Source: Acidobacteriaceae bacterium
Lineage (GTDB): Bacteria; Acidobacteriota; Terriglobia; Terriglobales; Acidobacteriaceae
DNA: 64,000 bases
Direction of reading: 5' to 3'
Assembly (NCBI GenBank): GCA_003134655.1
Contig: PLBY01000145.1
Span: 62,001-126,000, forward strand
Shown: one piece after another, positions 1-9,127 of the stretch
How the letters are laid out: each line of letters starts with the position of its first letter
Numbering within the stretch: position 1 is the first letter of the stretch
Translations under genes and position numbers: made by a program
The notes under the pieces: model-generated
Databases searched by the model: none
Told to the model about the DNA's origin: nothing
What the model saw: only the letters and a program-made list of their open reading frames with translations

Positions 1-2
1 CC

Positions 3-1049
3 CAGTTCAAGCTCGACACGAAGACCGCAGCGCGACTGCGACCCCAACTCATGGCACAGAGTTCTGCCGCTTCAAGGCGCTACGCCACTGGCCGCATCGT
101 TTTCGACCGCCTGATCGAGCAGGTTCGTGATCCCTCCCAGAGCAAGTTCGCATGGCAGTTGCGCATTGTTGAAGACGACCAACTGAACGCGTACTCGTCG
201 CCCGATGGAAGCGTATACGTGGAAAGTGGGCTGGCGATCTTGGCAGGTTCGAGCGCTGGACTGTGGGCGGCCATCCTGTCGCATGAGATTGCACACGTCG
301 TGCGCCGCGACTGGGCCCGGCGATACCTCTACCAGAAATACCTGGAGAACGGCGGCGGTGCCGCAATCGTGCTCGGCGATCCTAGTCTGCCTTCGGTCTC
401 ATGGGAGACTTCGGAGAAGGCTAGCGCGGATATGGGCCGGTTCGGCCGGCAAATGGAACTGGAAGCCGATCGCGAAGGCCTGATGATGATGGCGCATGCG
501 GGCTACCATCCTGACTTCGTTCCCGCACTGCACCACTTGTTGCACGCTCGGGGTCTGGGCACGAACAGCAGGTCAATTTACGCAATGCACCCGTGCTGGG
601 AAGAGCGCGATCGGAAGTTGAACCATACCTACGTTGCGGCAAGCATCGAGTTTGCGCGCCGGTGGCCCGAGTGGTATGCCTCGCCGGGAGGAAATCCTCC
701 CGTGGTTGTGTTTGCCGAACAACCGACGGTCCGCAAGACTGGCGGGAGCGAATGGCAAATCCAGATTCCCATGCGGTGTCAGAACCTGGCCGGCGCGGTC
801 GAAGTGGTTTTGAGTTCCGGTCGTGCGCACCAGGCGGTGGCTCTTCCTGATCGGCCAGAATCGGACGGCGAGCCGGGGCCAGACGTTCGGCAATTGACAG
901 GTTGCACTTCCCCCAAGACGACAATCACATTCGCTCTCGCGGATGCATCCGTCCGCCCGAAACCAGGCGCGCAGTGGACTGACATTTACGTTCTAGACTC
1001 GTGGGGATCAGTTCTCGCACGAGCTGAACTGCCCAAGCTGCCGCACTGA
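3..1049 (+). CDS. M48 family zinc metalloprotease (5' end missing)
   Basis: This is a secreted or membrane-associated zinc endopeptidase of family M48, the group that handles envelope protein quality control. The active-site helix HEIAH is at residues 78-82 counted from the ATG at 51, and the third zinc ligand is in ELEAD about 55 residues later. The frame stays open from that ATG back to the window edge and no signal peptide is visible. The true start is therefore most likely upstream of the window, and the ATG at 51 is probably internal. The region after about residue 200 has no recognisable catalytic motif and may be a substrate-binding or beta-rich tail. The next gene is 81 bp downstream on the same strand. 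The family call is firm; the substrate is unknown. Confidence 0.9.
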   Translation, partial: QFKLDTKTAARLRPQLMAQSSAASRRYATGRIVFDRLIEQVRDPSQSKFAWQLRIVEDDQLNAYSSPDGSVYVESGLAILAGSSAGLWAAILSHEIAHVVRRDWARRYLYQKYLENGGGAAIVLGDPSLPSVSWETSEKASADMGRFGRQMELEADREGLMMMAHAGYHPDFVPALHHLLHARGLGTNSRSIYAMHPCWEERDRKLNHTYVAASIEFARRWPEWYASPGGNPPVVVFAEQPTVRKTGGSEWQIQIPMRCQNLAGAVEVVLSSGRAHQAVALPDRPESDGEPGPDVRQLTGCTSPKTTITFALADASVRPKPGAQWTDIYVLDSWGSVLARAELPKLPH

Positions 1050-1130
1050 TTGCGCCCCATACTTTAATTCACGCACGCCGCCCATGATGCTCCTCGCGCA
1101 CGTGTTACCATCAAAATTCAGCTCAAACAC

Positions 1131-1922
1131 ATGCGAATTCTCTTTATTGGGGACATTTTCGGGCGGCCGGGACGCAACATTGTCAAAGACAAGCTGCCTG
1201 GGATCGTCCGCGACCACGCCATCGATCTCATAATCGCGAATGGGGAAAATTCCGCGGCGGGCTTTGGCATCACTCCGGCGCTGGCCGAGGAACTCTTCGA
1301 GCTCAATATCGACGTGATCACCACCGGCAACCACGTCTGGGATAAGCGCGAAATCGTCGACTACTTCCAGATGGTCGAGGGCAATGGACACGGGCCGGCG
1401 CGGCGGGTGCTACGTCCGGCGAACTATCCCGCGGACATGCCGGGATCCGGTGTGTATGAGGGAATGAAGGGGAAGGTTCCGTATGCGGTAATCAACCTGC
1501 AGGGGCGGGTGTTTATGGCCGCGAACGACGATCCGTTCCGTACGGTGGACCGCACTCTGCAGAAGATTCAGGCCAAGGTAATTCTGGTGGATATTCACGC
1601 GGAGGCGACGTCTGAGAAGATTTCGATGGGATGGTATCTGGACGGGCGCGTAACAGCCGTAGTCGGTACGCACACCCATGTGCCGACGGCGGACGAGAGG
1701 GTTCTGCCCAACGGAACCGCATACGTGACCGATGTCGGCATGACCGGACCCTACGACGGAGTGATCGGGGTGAAGAAGGAACTGGTGGTGGGAAAGTTCC
1801 TGAACGGAATGCCGGTGCGGTTTGAGCCTGCAACGGGCGATGCGCGCCTCTGTGCGGTGGTGATTGATGGTGATGAGCACACGGGCAAGGCACGTTCCAT
1901 CGAACGCCTCATGCTGTCGTAG
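1131..1922 (+). CDS. ymdB: YmdB-family metallophosphoesterase (TIGR00282)
   Basis: Dinuclear metal phosphodiesterase of the YmdB/TIGR00282 family. Bacillus members hydrolyse 2',3'-cyclic nucleotides and affect biofilm and sporulation decisions; the substrate here is inferred from the family only. All metal-binding motifs are present: GDIFGRPG near residue 7, NGEN near 37, TGNHVWD near 65, a His in the HAEATSEK segment near 150, and GTHTHVPTAD near 180. The length of 263 residues is typical. There is no signal peptide, so it is cytoplasmic. It appears to be a single gene between the M48 protease and a secretin. The start is the ATG of MRILFIGD, the standard N-terminus of this family. Confidence 0.93.
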   Translation: MRILFIGDIFGRPGRNIVKDKLPGIVRDHAIDLIIANGENSAAGFGITPALAEELFELNIDVITTGNHVWDKREIVDYFQMVEGNGHGPARRVLRPANYPADMPGSGVYEGMKGKVPYAVINLQGRVFMAANDDPFRTVDRTLQKIQAKVILVDIHAEATSEKISMGWYLDGRVTAVVGTHTHVPTADERVLPNGTAYVTDVGMTGPYDGVIGVKKELVVGKFLNGMPVRFEPATGDARLCAVVIDGDEHTGKARSIERLMLS

Positions 1923-2074
1923 CTGGTATTTGCGATTACGGAGAATGCAAGGCCAGCATTATCCCCCGTTCTACCCAAGGCACGTTGTCCGGCGGGCCAG
2001 AGGCATTGAATCCAAAGGTACGAGGTCCTATTGGCCTGTGCCTTCCCGGGGAAAGCACGCTAGAATCACGATAC

Positions 2075-3946
2075 ATGCGGCGGACGGCCTTCATCATCGC
2101 GGCAGGACTTGTGGCAGCGAGCCTGGCCGCGCCTGCATTCGCCACCGGCAACGACGCGACTTCCGCTCCACCAATCTCTTGCGGAAACGGGATTCCGGGC
2201 GGGGTTCACTGCATCGTTTCGAAGAAAGAACTGAAGGAAGCACGGAACGCCTTCCGCGAGGGCATGAAGCTTCAGGGTCACCAGCGGCTGGAAGATGCAT
2301 TCCAACAGTTCGATACTGCTTCTCGTCTAGCCCCGCAGGATATGCAGTTTCTGACTGCGCGCGAAGTGGTGAAGGCACAACTGGTCTTCGAGCACGTCCA
2401 GCAGGGAAACCTGCTGATGCTGGAAAATGCTCGGGCGCGGGCAGCGGCGGAGTTTCGGGCGGCTCTTGAGCTCGACTCGGAAAACGAGTTTGCGCGCGAG
2501 CGTTTGGCGGAATCCACACGCGAATTGGCGCCGCCGCGGCCATGGTCTCTGCCGCTCAAAATCGCGGATTCCGGCGAAATTCACCTCGAACCCAAAGATG
2601 GCCGGGCGACGTTCCATTACAGCGGAGAGGTTCGCGGCCTGTACGCCGAATTGTCCGCGGCGTACGGAGTAACCGCGCAGTTTGACGACTCGGTGCAGGC
2701 CCGGCAGGTACGGTTCAACGTCGACGACGTGGACTTTTTCACGGCGTTGAAACTAGTGGGCCAGGTCAGCAAGACAATGTGGGCCGCGCTCGATGCGCAC
2801 CAGATGCTGATCGCCGCCGATAATACGGAAAATCACAAGCAATTCGACCGCATGTCGCTGCGGACCTTCATTTTGCCACCGCATTCCACACCGCAGGAAT
2901 CGACCGACCTGGTGACGACGATGCGCAATATGTTTGACCTTCGCTTCGTCAGCTCGGGACAAACTGCGGACACGGTGGAAGTGCGCGGGCCGCAGCCGAT
3001 GCTGGAAGCGTGCTCCAAATTGATGGAACAGCTCAGCAATGAGCGGCCGCAGGTGATGCTCGATGTTCAGGTGATCCAGGTCAACCACCAACTCACGCGC
3101 AATATCGGAGTGCATATTCCCAACACCTTCACCATGTACAACATTCCCGCGGTGGCGCTGGCGGGACTGGCGGGGCTGGGCGGCGCTAGTCTTACGGACC
3201 TCATCAATCAGTTGATCGCGTCGGGCGGCATCAATCAGGCTGGGAGCACTGCTCTGTCAGGGCTTTTGGCGCAGCTGGGAGGACAGGGGAATTCCATTTT
3301 CAGCCAGCCATTGGCCACCTTTGGCGGCGGGCTCACGTTCATGGGACTGAGTCTCGACCAGTTTTCCGCAGCGCTGTCGCTCAACGAATCGTGGGTGCGC
3401 AGTCTGGAGAACATGACCATGCGCGCCAGCCAGGGCAACGACGCTACCTTCCATCTGGGCACGAAGTATCCGATTCTGAATGCCAGCTACGCGCCCATTT
3501 ATAATTCGGCGGCGATTTCGGCGGTTCTGGGAAATCAGAGCTATGTTCCGCCCTTCCCTTCCGTCAGCTATGAAGATCTTGGGCTGAACCTGAAGGCCAA
3601 GCCGACGGTCCACGGCGATGGCTCGGTCGGCCTGCAACTCGAGTTGCAAGTACGCTCGCTCACCGGGCAATCAAGCGACGGGATCCCAGTCATCTCGAAC
3701 CGGGAATACAAAGGCAGCATCAACCTGAAAGATGGTGAACCGGCGGTCGTCGCCGGGGAGGTGTCGCAGACCGACACGCGCTCCATGAGCGGGATTCCGG
3801 GACTTGGAATGGTGCCGGTCTTGAATCAGGCGATGGTGAACAATACCAAGCAATCGGACAACGACGAACTCATGATCGTCATCACTCCGCACGTGCTGGC
3901 CAACTTTAACCGGAGTACTCCGGAGATTTGGATCAGTGAAAAGTAG
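2075..3946 (+). CDS. Secretin family outer-membrane protein with TPR-like N-terminus
   Basis: Outer-membrane secretin of the type II/III secretion superfamily, 623 residues from the ATG chosen because it begins a clear signal peptide (MRRTAF then a hydrophobic run to about residue 23). After it come a helical TPR-like segment (about 50-155), an STN/N0-like domain (about 165-230), an N1-type ring domain (about 260-330), and the C-terminal secretin barrel with the usual VSYEDLGLNLKAKPTV and VPVLNQ-type motifs. Earlier in-frame starts exist upstream but would bury the signal peptide. No pilus or type II secretion ATPase, platform or pseudopilin gene is next to it, so its partner machine must be encoded elsewhere. 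A type II secretion or type IV pilus role is possible but not shown. Confidence 0.88.
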   Translation: MRRTAFIIAAGLVAASLAAPAFATGNDATSAPPISCGNGIPGGVHCIVSKKELKEARNAFREGMKLQGHQRLEDAFQQFDTASRLAPQDMQFLTAREVVKAQLVFEHVQQGNLLMLENARARAAAEFRAALELDSENEFARERLAESTRELAPPRPWSLPLKIADSGEIHLEPKDGRATFHYSGEVRGLYAELSAAYGVTAQFDDSVQARQVRFNVDDVDFFTALKLVGQVSKTMWAALDAHQMLIAADNTENHKQFDRMSLRTFILPPHSTPQESTDLVTTMRNMFDLRFVSSGQTADTVEVRGPQPMLEACSKLMEQLSNERPQVMLDVQVIQVNHQLTRNIGVHIPNTFTMYNIPAVALAGLAGLGGASLTDLINQLIASGGINQAGSTALSGLLAQLGGQGNSIFSQPLATFGGGLTFMGLSLDQFSAALSLNESWVRSLENMTMRASQGNDATFHLGTKYPILNASYAPIYNSAAISAVLGNQSYVPPFPSVSYEDLGLNLKAKPTVHGDGSVGLQLELQVRSLTGQSSDGIPVISNREYKGSINLKDGEPAVVAGEVSQTDTRSMSGIPGLGMVPVLNQAMVNNTKQSDNDELMIVITPHVLANFNRSTPEIWISEK

Positions 3947-4058
3947 TTTCGGGCTTCCGCTCTCCGCCTGCTGGCTTCCGCCCTGTACCCGCAAATACGC
4001 GGAGCAGGTTCGTCGGTGATCGATTCCGGACGCCGAGCGCCGGAAGCCGGACGCCTTT

Positions 4059-4985
4059 CTATTTCCCTTCCTTTGCCGCGAATTCGACCAGGCTCTTATA
4101 CACATCGGACATGCGGGGATCCAAGCTGCCGATTTTGCGTCCGTTGATGTAAAGCGTGGGCGTTCCCGTGACGTCGACGGACTTGCCGAGCGCAATCGAT
4201 GCATCGACGTGAGCTTTGGTCTCGGCCTTAACCGCACAGGCAGAGATTTCGGTGCCCTTGACTCCAGCGCCATCGGCGAGGGCGGTTAGCTTCTCGTCGG
4301 CATTTTCGGCAGTGATATCGGACTGGGTCTCGTAGGTCTTGGCGACAAACTTCCAGAAGGCATCGTTCGAAGCACGGCCGACGCAGTCAGCATAGGCCGC
4401 GCCTTTCGCTGCCCAGTTGTGCATCTCAAGAGGAAAGTTCTGAAACACGAAGCGGGCGGTGGGTTCGGCAGCCACCAGCGCCTCAATCGCCGGCTGTGCG
4501 GCCTTGCAGGCGGGACACTGCAGATCGCCAAATTCGACGATGGTGACGGCCGCATCCTTCGGGCCACGCTCGGGACCGGTGAGTCCCTTCTCCAGTTTCT
4601 GTTTGGCCGGATCGAACGGGTGAGCGCCAAACGGAATAATCTCACCGACGAGAGCATGCTGGCCATCCTGGGCGACGTAGAACTTGGTCAACTGCTGGCC
4701 TTGCGGGCTAGCGAGGACGACATTGACCTCGGCCAATTCTGGGATGGGAGAAGGCCGAATGCCAGAGATTTTCCACGTGAGATCCTTTTGATAGCCGAAT
4801 TGCTGATGCAGAAAGGAATCGACGGTAGCCTCCGAGGGAAGGTCCGCGGTGGCGTGCGTACCGAGTTCCGTGGCAGGTTTGTTGGGCGCAGGAGCTGGAG
4901 CGGAAGCGGGCGCCGGTTTGGTCTGAGCTGCGGCCAGACTGCCGGCCAGAAGAACAATACAGATCGGGTTTAGAAAAATGCGCAT
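4059..4985 (-). CDS. DsbA-like thioredoxin-fold protein, periplasmic
   Basis: Secreted thiol-disulfide oxidoreductase-like protein of 308 residues. It has a signal peptide (about 1-20), a Pro/Ala-rich linker (21-40), an N-terminal domain of unknown role (about 48-130) and a thioredoxin_4/DsbA-type domain with CPAC at 157-160. The cis-proline segment TGTPTLYI is near 275. Two further Cys lie in the helical insertion. This arrangement (short N-terminal domain plus DsbA-type domain) resembles disulfide isomerases of the DsbC/DsbG style or stand-alone DsbA-like proteins; oxidase versus isomerase activity cannot be told from the sequence. The AAGGAA ribosome site lies just before the ATG. It follows nadE on the same strand after 68 bp and converges with the secretin gene. 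Confidence 0.85.
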   Translation of the reverse strand: MRIFLNPICIVLLAGSLAAAQTKPAPASAPAPAPNKPATELGTHATADLPSEATVDSFLHQQFGYQKDLTWKISGIRPSPIPELAEVNVVLASPQGQQLTKFYVAQDGQHALVGEIIPFGAHPFDPAKQKLEKGLTGPERGPKDAAVTIVEFGDLQCPACKAAQPAIEALVAAEPTARFVFQNFPLEMHNWAAKGAAYADCVGRASNDAFWKFVAKTYETQSDITAENADEKLTALADGAGVKGTEISACAVKAETKAHVDASIALGKSVDVTGTPTLYINGRKIGSLDPRMSDVYKSLVEFAAKEGK

Positions 4986-5053
4986 GGGTTCCTTTCGCGT
5001 TTCGGTGTTGGCTTTTAGGAAAGCGATCTATCAGGATACTTGAAAAGTCGGCT

Positions 5054-6694
5054 TCAAGCTTCGGACTTGGCCGCAATTGGAAAACGGCGCCCACAACCAA
5101 ATGCTTTGGGAGAAATCTTCAGACCGGGCGCGGCCTGTTGCCGCTTGTATTCGGCGCGATCGACCAAGCGGATGACGCGCTTCACGACTGCGATGTCAAA
5201 CCCGCGATCGGCGGCAATTTGCTCGGCGGGATGGGAATCCTCGACGTAGTCTTCGAGCACAGCATCCAGAACCTCGTAGGGCGGCAGCGAGTCACTGTCT
5301 TTCTGGTCGGGGCGCAACTCAGCGGAGGGCGGCTTCTCCAACGTGGCTTGCGGAATCACGGGGTGCCGCGAATTTACAAATTCGCTGAGACGATACACCA
5401 GCGTCTTCGGCACGTCGGAGATGACCGCGAGGCCACCGACCATGTCGCCGTAAAGAGTGCAGTAGCCTACGCCCAGTTCGCTCTTGTTGCCGGTGGAGAG
5501 CACGATCGCTCCGAATTTATTGGACAGAGCCATCAGCAGCGTACCGCGCGCGCGAGACTGGATGTTTTCCTCGGTCACATCTTCTTTCTGTCCGGCGAAT
5601 ACGTCGTGCAGCGTCTTGCGGTACGCCTCGTACGCAGGATTGATGGAGAGCAACTCGAATCGGATTCCAAGATTCTTCGCCAGGGAACGGGCATCGTCGA
5701 TGGACCCTTGCGAGGAGTAGGGCCCCGGCATCCCGACACCGATGACGTTCTCCGGGCCCACGGCATCGGCGGCGACGACCGCCGTGAGAGCGGAATCGAT
5801 GCCGCCGCTCAGTCCGATAATCGCCTTGCGAAATCCGCATTTCTGCATGTAGTCGTGTGTGCCCAGCACGAGCGCGGAGTACACGCTGGCTTCGTCGCCG
5901 GCAATCTGCTCGTGCATTTCTCCGGACAAGGTTTGCGAATCGAAAAAGATAAGGTCTTCTTCGAAGGACCGGCCCTGGGCGATGATTTCGCCTTCGCGGT
6001 TCAGCACCAAGCTGGAGCCGTCAAACACGAGACTGTCGTTGCCTCCGACCTGGTTGACCAGCACGACGGGAACCTTGTGCTGGCGGGCGATGCTGGCCAG
6101 CATGTCGCGGCGAAGTTTCCGCTTGCCGATCCAGAAAGGCGAAGCGGAAATGTTCAGCACAAAATTCCCACCAGCTTGAATCAGGGACTCCACCGGATCG
6201 ATTGTGTACAGTTGCTTGCGCCAGAAGCGCTTGTCGTTCCAGGCATCTTCGCAGATGGTCAGCGCCATGCGATTACCGCAGAATGAGAACAGATCCTGAC
6301 TCTTGGCGGGGGCGAAGTTGCGCATCTCGTCGAAAACGTCGTAGGTGGGCAGCAACATTTTCGACTGGAGGAAGGCGACCTTGCCATCCATGAGCAAGGC
6401 GGCGGAATTCATGACGGCCTTGCCGGTGTCGGAGTGGGCCGGGGTGACCAGACCGCAGATCACGGCGATTCCCTGGGTCTCAGAGGCGATCCGCTCCACG
6501 GTCTCACGATTCCGCGCCACGAAAGAGGGGCGCTCCACCAGATCGCGCGGCGGATAGCCACACACCGACAACTCCGGGAACAGAATCAGGCCCGCGCCCG
6601 AGGCCTGGGCGCGGCGAGAGAAAGCAATGATCTTCGAAGCGTTGCCGGAGAAGTCCCCGACCGTGGGATTGATTTGACCCAGAGCAATCTTCAC
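5054..6694 (-). CDS. nadE: NAD(+) synthase, glutamine-hydrolysing
   Basis: Cytoplasmic enzyme that amidates deamido-NAD to NAD using ATP and glutamine, the last step of NAD biosynthesis. The N-terminal nitrilase-type glutaminase carries the Glu-Lys-Cys triad: Glu41 in LFPELS, Lys112 in LQSKMLLP and Cys148 in LTICEDAW. The C-terminal synthetase has the PP-loop SGGIDSA near residue 290 and the STGNKSELGVGY segment. I chose the GTG at 6694, which gives VKIALGQINPTVGDF, the family N-terminus, and 546 residues, the usual length. The frame stays open for 88 more codons upstream, but those run into the divergent glycosidase gene and look non-coding. The ribosome site before this GTG is poor, so the exact start is slightly uncertain. 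Confidence 0.95.
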   Translation of the reverse strand: MKIALGQINPTVGDFSGNASKIIAFSRRAQASGAGLILFPELSVCGYPPRDLVERPSFVARNRETVERIASETQGIAVICGLVTPAHSDTGKAVMNSAALLMDGKVAFLQSKMLLPTYDVFDEMRNFAPAKSQDLFSFCGNRMALTICEDAWNDKRFWRKQLYTIDPVESLIQAGGNFVLNISASPFWIGKRKLRRDMLASIARQHKVPVVLVNQVGGNDSLVFDGSSLVLNREGEIIAQGRSFEEDLIFFDSQTLSGEMHEQIAGDEASVYSALVLGTHDYMQKCGFRKAIIGLSGGIDSALTAVVAADAVGPENVIGVGMPGPYSSQGSIDDARSLAKNLGIRFELLSINPAYEAYRKTLHDVFAGQKEDVTEENIQSRARGTLLMALSNKFGAIVLSTGNKSELGVGYCTLYGDMVGGLAVISDVPKTLVYRLSEFVNSRHPVIPQATLEKPPSAELRPDQKDSDSLPPYEVLDAVLEDYVEDSHPAEQIAADRGFDIAVVKRVIRLVDRAEYKRQQAAPGLKISPKAFGCGRRFPIAAKSEA

Positions 6695-6857
6695 CCTTTT
6701 AGTGTAAAGCCGCGGGCTATGGGCGACTAGTTTCGCCGCATGTTTGCCTATACGAATGGGCAGTGGAGATGCGGATTCTACGAAATTAAAGCGGCCGGAA
6801 ATCGCAAAAAGGCGTAACATTAACGATTTGGTAGCCACATTTCTACGAGGAGCCACG

Positions 6858-9089
6858 ATGCCCCTGCAAGCATTTTCTCTCCGCAGTTTCTTTTCGATTT
6901 TATCCCTGCTCTTTTTGAGCCTTGCCATGTCGACTTCGCTGGCACAGTCGGGCGGCAATCACCCGTGGTCGAACTCCAGCCTCTCTCCTGACGAACGCGC
7001 CTCGATGGTCGTTAAGGAGATGACCATTGACGAGAAGATCAACATGCTGCACGGGACCGGCATGCAAGGTCTCAGTCCGATGAGCCCACTCGCCGTCTCT
7101 TCCAACAGAGGCGCCGGGTATGTTCCTGGTATTCCACGCCTCGGGATTCCCGCCATCCAGATGTCGGACGCAGCTTACGGAGTACGGAGCAGCGGAGAAA
7201 ACGGCCGCTACTCGACCGCGCTGCCCTCAGACGTGGCGGGAGCAGCGAGTTGGGATCTCGACGCGGCATATGAGTACGGAGCCCTCATCGGCCGCGAACT
7301 GCGCGCACAGGGCTTCAACATGTCACTCGGTGGAGGCACGAATCTCACTCGCGAGCCGCGCAATGGACGCACCTTCGAATATCTGGGCGAAGATCCTGTT
7401 CTGGCCGGAAAGATGGTCGGTTCGGTGATGAAGGGTCTGCAGGCGCAGCATGTCCTTGGCGACATCAAGCACTACGCGCTCAACGATCAGGAAAGCGGCC
7501 GCAATGCGGTCAACATCACCATCGACAAGCGTGCCGCCCGTGAGAGCGACCTGCTGGCGTTTGAAATTGGACTGCAGGAATCCGATGCCGCGGCAGTGAT
7601 GTGTTCCTACAACCGCATGGACGGCGACTATGCCTGCGAGAACAAGTATCTGCTCACCGACGTCCTGAAGAAGGATTGGAAGTTCAAGGGATTCGTGCTC
7701 TCCGACTGGGGAGGAACGCATAGCACTGAGAAGGCTTCGGCGGCCGGACTGGATCACGAGCAACCTGGCTGGATTTTCTATGGCGACGATTTCAAGAAGG
7801 CGGTCGAGTCGGGCAAGATACCAGCAGCGGAACTGGATGATCACGTCCATCGCATTCTACGGGCGATGTTCGCCACGGGCGTGATTGACGATCCGCCGCA
7901 GAAGAGTGTGGTCGATGTTGTGGGCGGTTTCGAGGTGACGCAGAAGCTCGCCGAGCAGAGCACGGTGCTGCTGAAGAACGATCACGGGCAGCTTCCGCTC
8001 GATGCTTCGAAGATTCGCAGCATCGCCGTGATCGGCCCGCATGCGGATGTGGGAATGATCTCCGGCGGCGGTTCGGCCCAGGTCGATCCTCCGGGCGGAA
8101 ACGCGATCATGCCTCCGGGCAAAGGGCAGACGCGCTGGCTCGAGAAGATCTGGTTCCCGACTTCACCTCTGAAGGCGATTCGCGCAAAGGCGCCTGATGC
8201 GAAGGTTCAGTTTGCCTCGGGCGCAGATCCTGCGGCAGCTGCTGCGCTGGCCAAGAGCGCTGATGTGGCCATCGTGTTCGCCTACCAGTGGGAAAGCGAG
8301 GGGATGGATCTCGAAAGCCTTTCTCTTCCTGAGCATCAGGATGAACTGATTGCGAAGGTCGCGGCGGCGAACCCGCACACAATCGTCGTCCTCGAAAGCG
8401 GAACTGCTGTGACCATGCCTTGGGTCGATCAGGTCAGCGGCATCCTCGAAGCCTGGTATGCAGGCAGCCGCGGGGCGGAAGCGGTGGCAAATGTTATTTT
8501 TGGAGACGTGAATCCCAGCGCCAAGCTGCCGATGACTTTCCCCAAGAGCGAAGCGGACCTGCCGCATCCCACGATTGTCAAACCTCCCAAGGTCACGGTA
8601 GACGCCGACCACCAAGGCTGGAAACGTATTGCAGCGGGCTTGCCGGCGTTCCCGGTGACGTACGACGAGGGAGTCAAGGTCGGGTACAAATGGTATGACG
8701 CGGAAAATAAGCCCGCGCTGTTCCCCTTCGGCTATGGGCTGTCGTACACAACCTATTCCTATTCGAATCTGAAGGTGGCGCCCGGAAAGAATCCGCGTGT
8801 AACCTTCACGGTCACCAACACGGGCAATCGCGCTGGAGCCGAAGTAGCGCAAGTGTATGCTTCCCTCCCGGCCGCAGCGGCGGAGCCTCCGAAACGTCTG
8901 GTGGGCTGGAGCAAGGTCAAACTGAACGGCGGAGAGAGTAAGGAAGTGACGGTCGACGTCGATCCGAAATATCTCTCCATCTTCAATGTGGAGCACAACG
9001 GTTGGCAGTTGCTGCCGGGAGATTACGGCTTCATGGTGGGAGGCTCTTCGCAGAGCTTGCCGCTGAAAGAGTCTGTCACTCTGAAATAG
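6858..9089 (+). CDS. Glycoside hydrolase family 3 beta-glucosidase-type enzyme
   Basis: Exported beta-glycosidase of GH3, 743 residues. The signal peptide covers about 1-35 (MPLQAF start, cleavage near ALAQ/SLAQ). The GH3 N-terminal barrel carries the nucleophile Asp283 in VLSDWGG and the substrate-binding KHYALNDQE motif near residue 205. The C-terminal alpha/beta domain follows, then a fibronectin III-like domain (about 640-735) with the FPFGYGLSYTTY motif before it. The start is fixed by CGAGGAG five bases before the ATG. The architecture is that of BglX-type beta-glucosidases, but beta-xylosidase activity in the same family is not excluded. It is divergent from nadE with a 163-bp spacer, so it probably has its own promoter. 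Confidence 0.93.
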   Translation: MPLQAFSLRSFFSILSLLFLSLAMSTSLAQSGGNHPWSNSSLSPDERASMVVKEMTIDEKINMLHGTGMQGLSPMSPLAVSSNRGAGYVPGIPRLGIPAIQMSDAAYGVRSSGENGRYSTALPSDVAGAASWDLDAAYEYGALIGRELRAQGFNMSLGGGTNLTREPRNGRTFEYLGEDPVLAGKMVGSVMKGLQAQHVLGDIKHYALNDQESGRNAVNITIDKRAARESDLLAFEIGLQESDAAAVMCSYNRMDGDYACENKYLLTDVLKKDWKFKGFVLSDWGGTHSTEKASAAGLDHEQPGWIFYGDDFKKAVESGKIPAAELDDHVHRILRAMFATGVIDDPPQKSVVDVVGGFEVTQKLAEQSTVLLKNDHGQLPLDASKIRSIAVIGPHADVGMISGGGSAQVDPPGGNAIMPPGKGQTRWLEKIWFPTSPLKAIRAKAPDAKVQFASGADPAAAAALAKSADVAIVFAYQWESEGMDLESLSLPEHQDELIAKVAAANPHTIVVLESGTAVTMPWVDQVSGILEAWYAGSRGAEAVANVIFGDVNPSAKLPMTFPKSEADLPHPTIVKPPKVTVDADHQGWKRIAAGLPAFPVTYDEGVKVGYKWYDAENKPALFPFGYGLSYTTYSYSNLKVAPGKNPRVTFTVTNTGNRAGAEVAQVYASLPAAAAEPPKRLVGWSKVKLNGGESKEVTVDVDPKYLSIFNVEHNGWQLLPGDYGFMVGGSSQSLPLKESVTLK

Positions 9090-9127
9090 CGCCCCGGCAA
9101 CGATTCATTGGCGGCGTGCAAGGAACT

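Noticed and set aside
3947..4058. Repeated GGCTTCCG/CGGAAGCC segments between the secretin and the DsbA-like gene
   Set aside because: Direct and inverted copies are present, but they are short, far apart and without a T-run. I could not make a convincing terminator or repeat element of them.
5138..6286. Long open frame of 382 codons on the plus strand inside nadE
   Set aside because: It is antisense to a complete, well-conserved NAD synthetase and encodes no recognisable protein; GC-rich codon use makes such antisense frames common.
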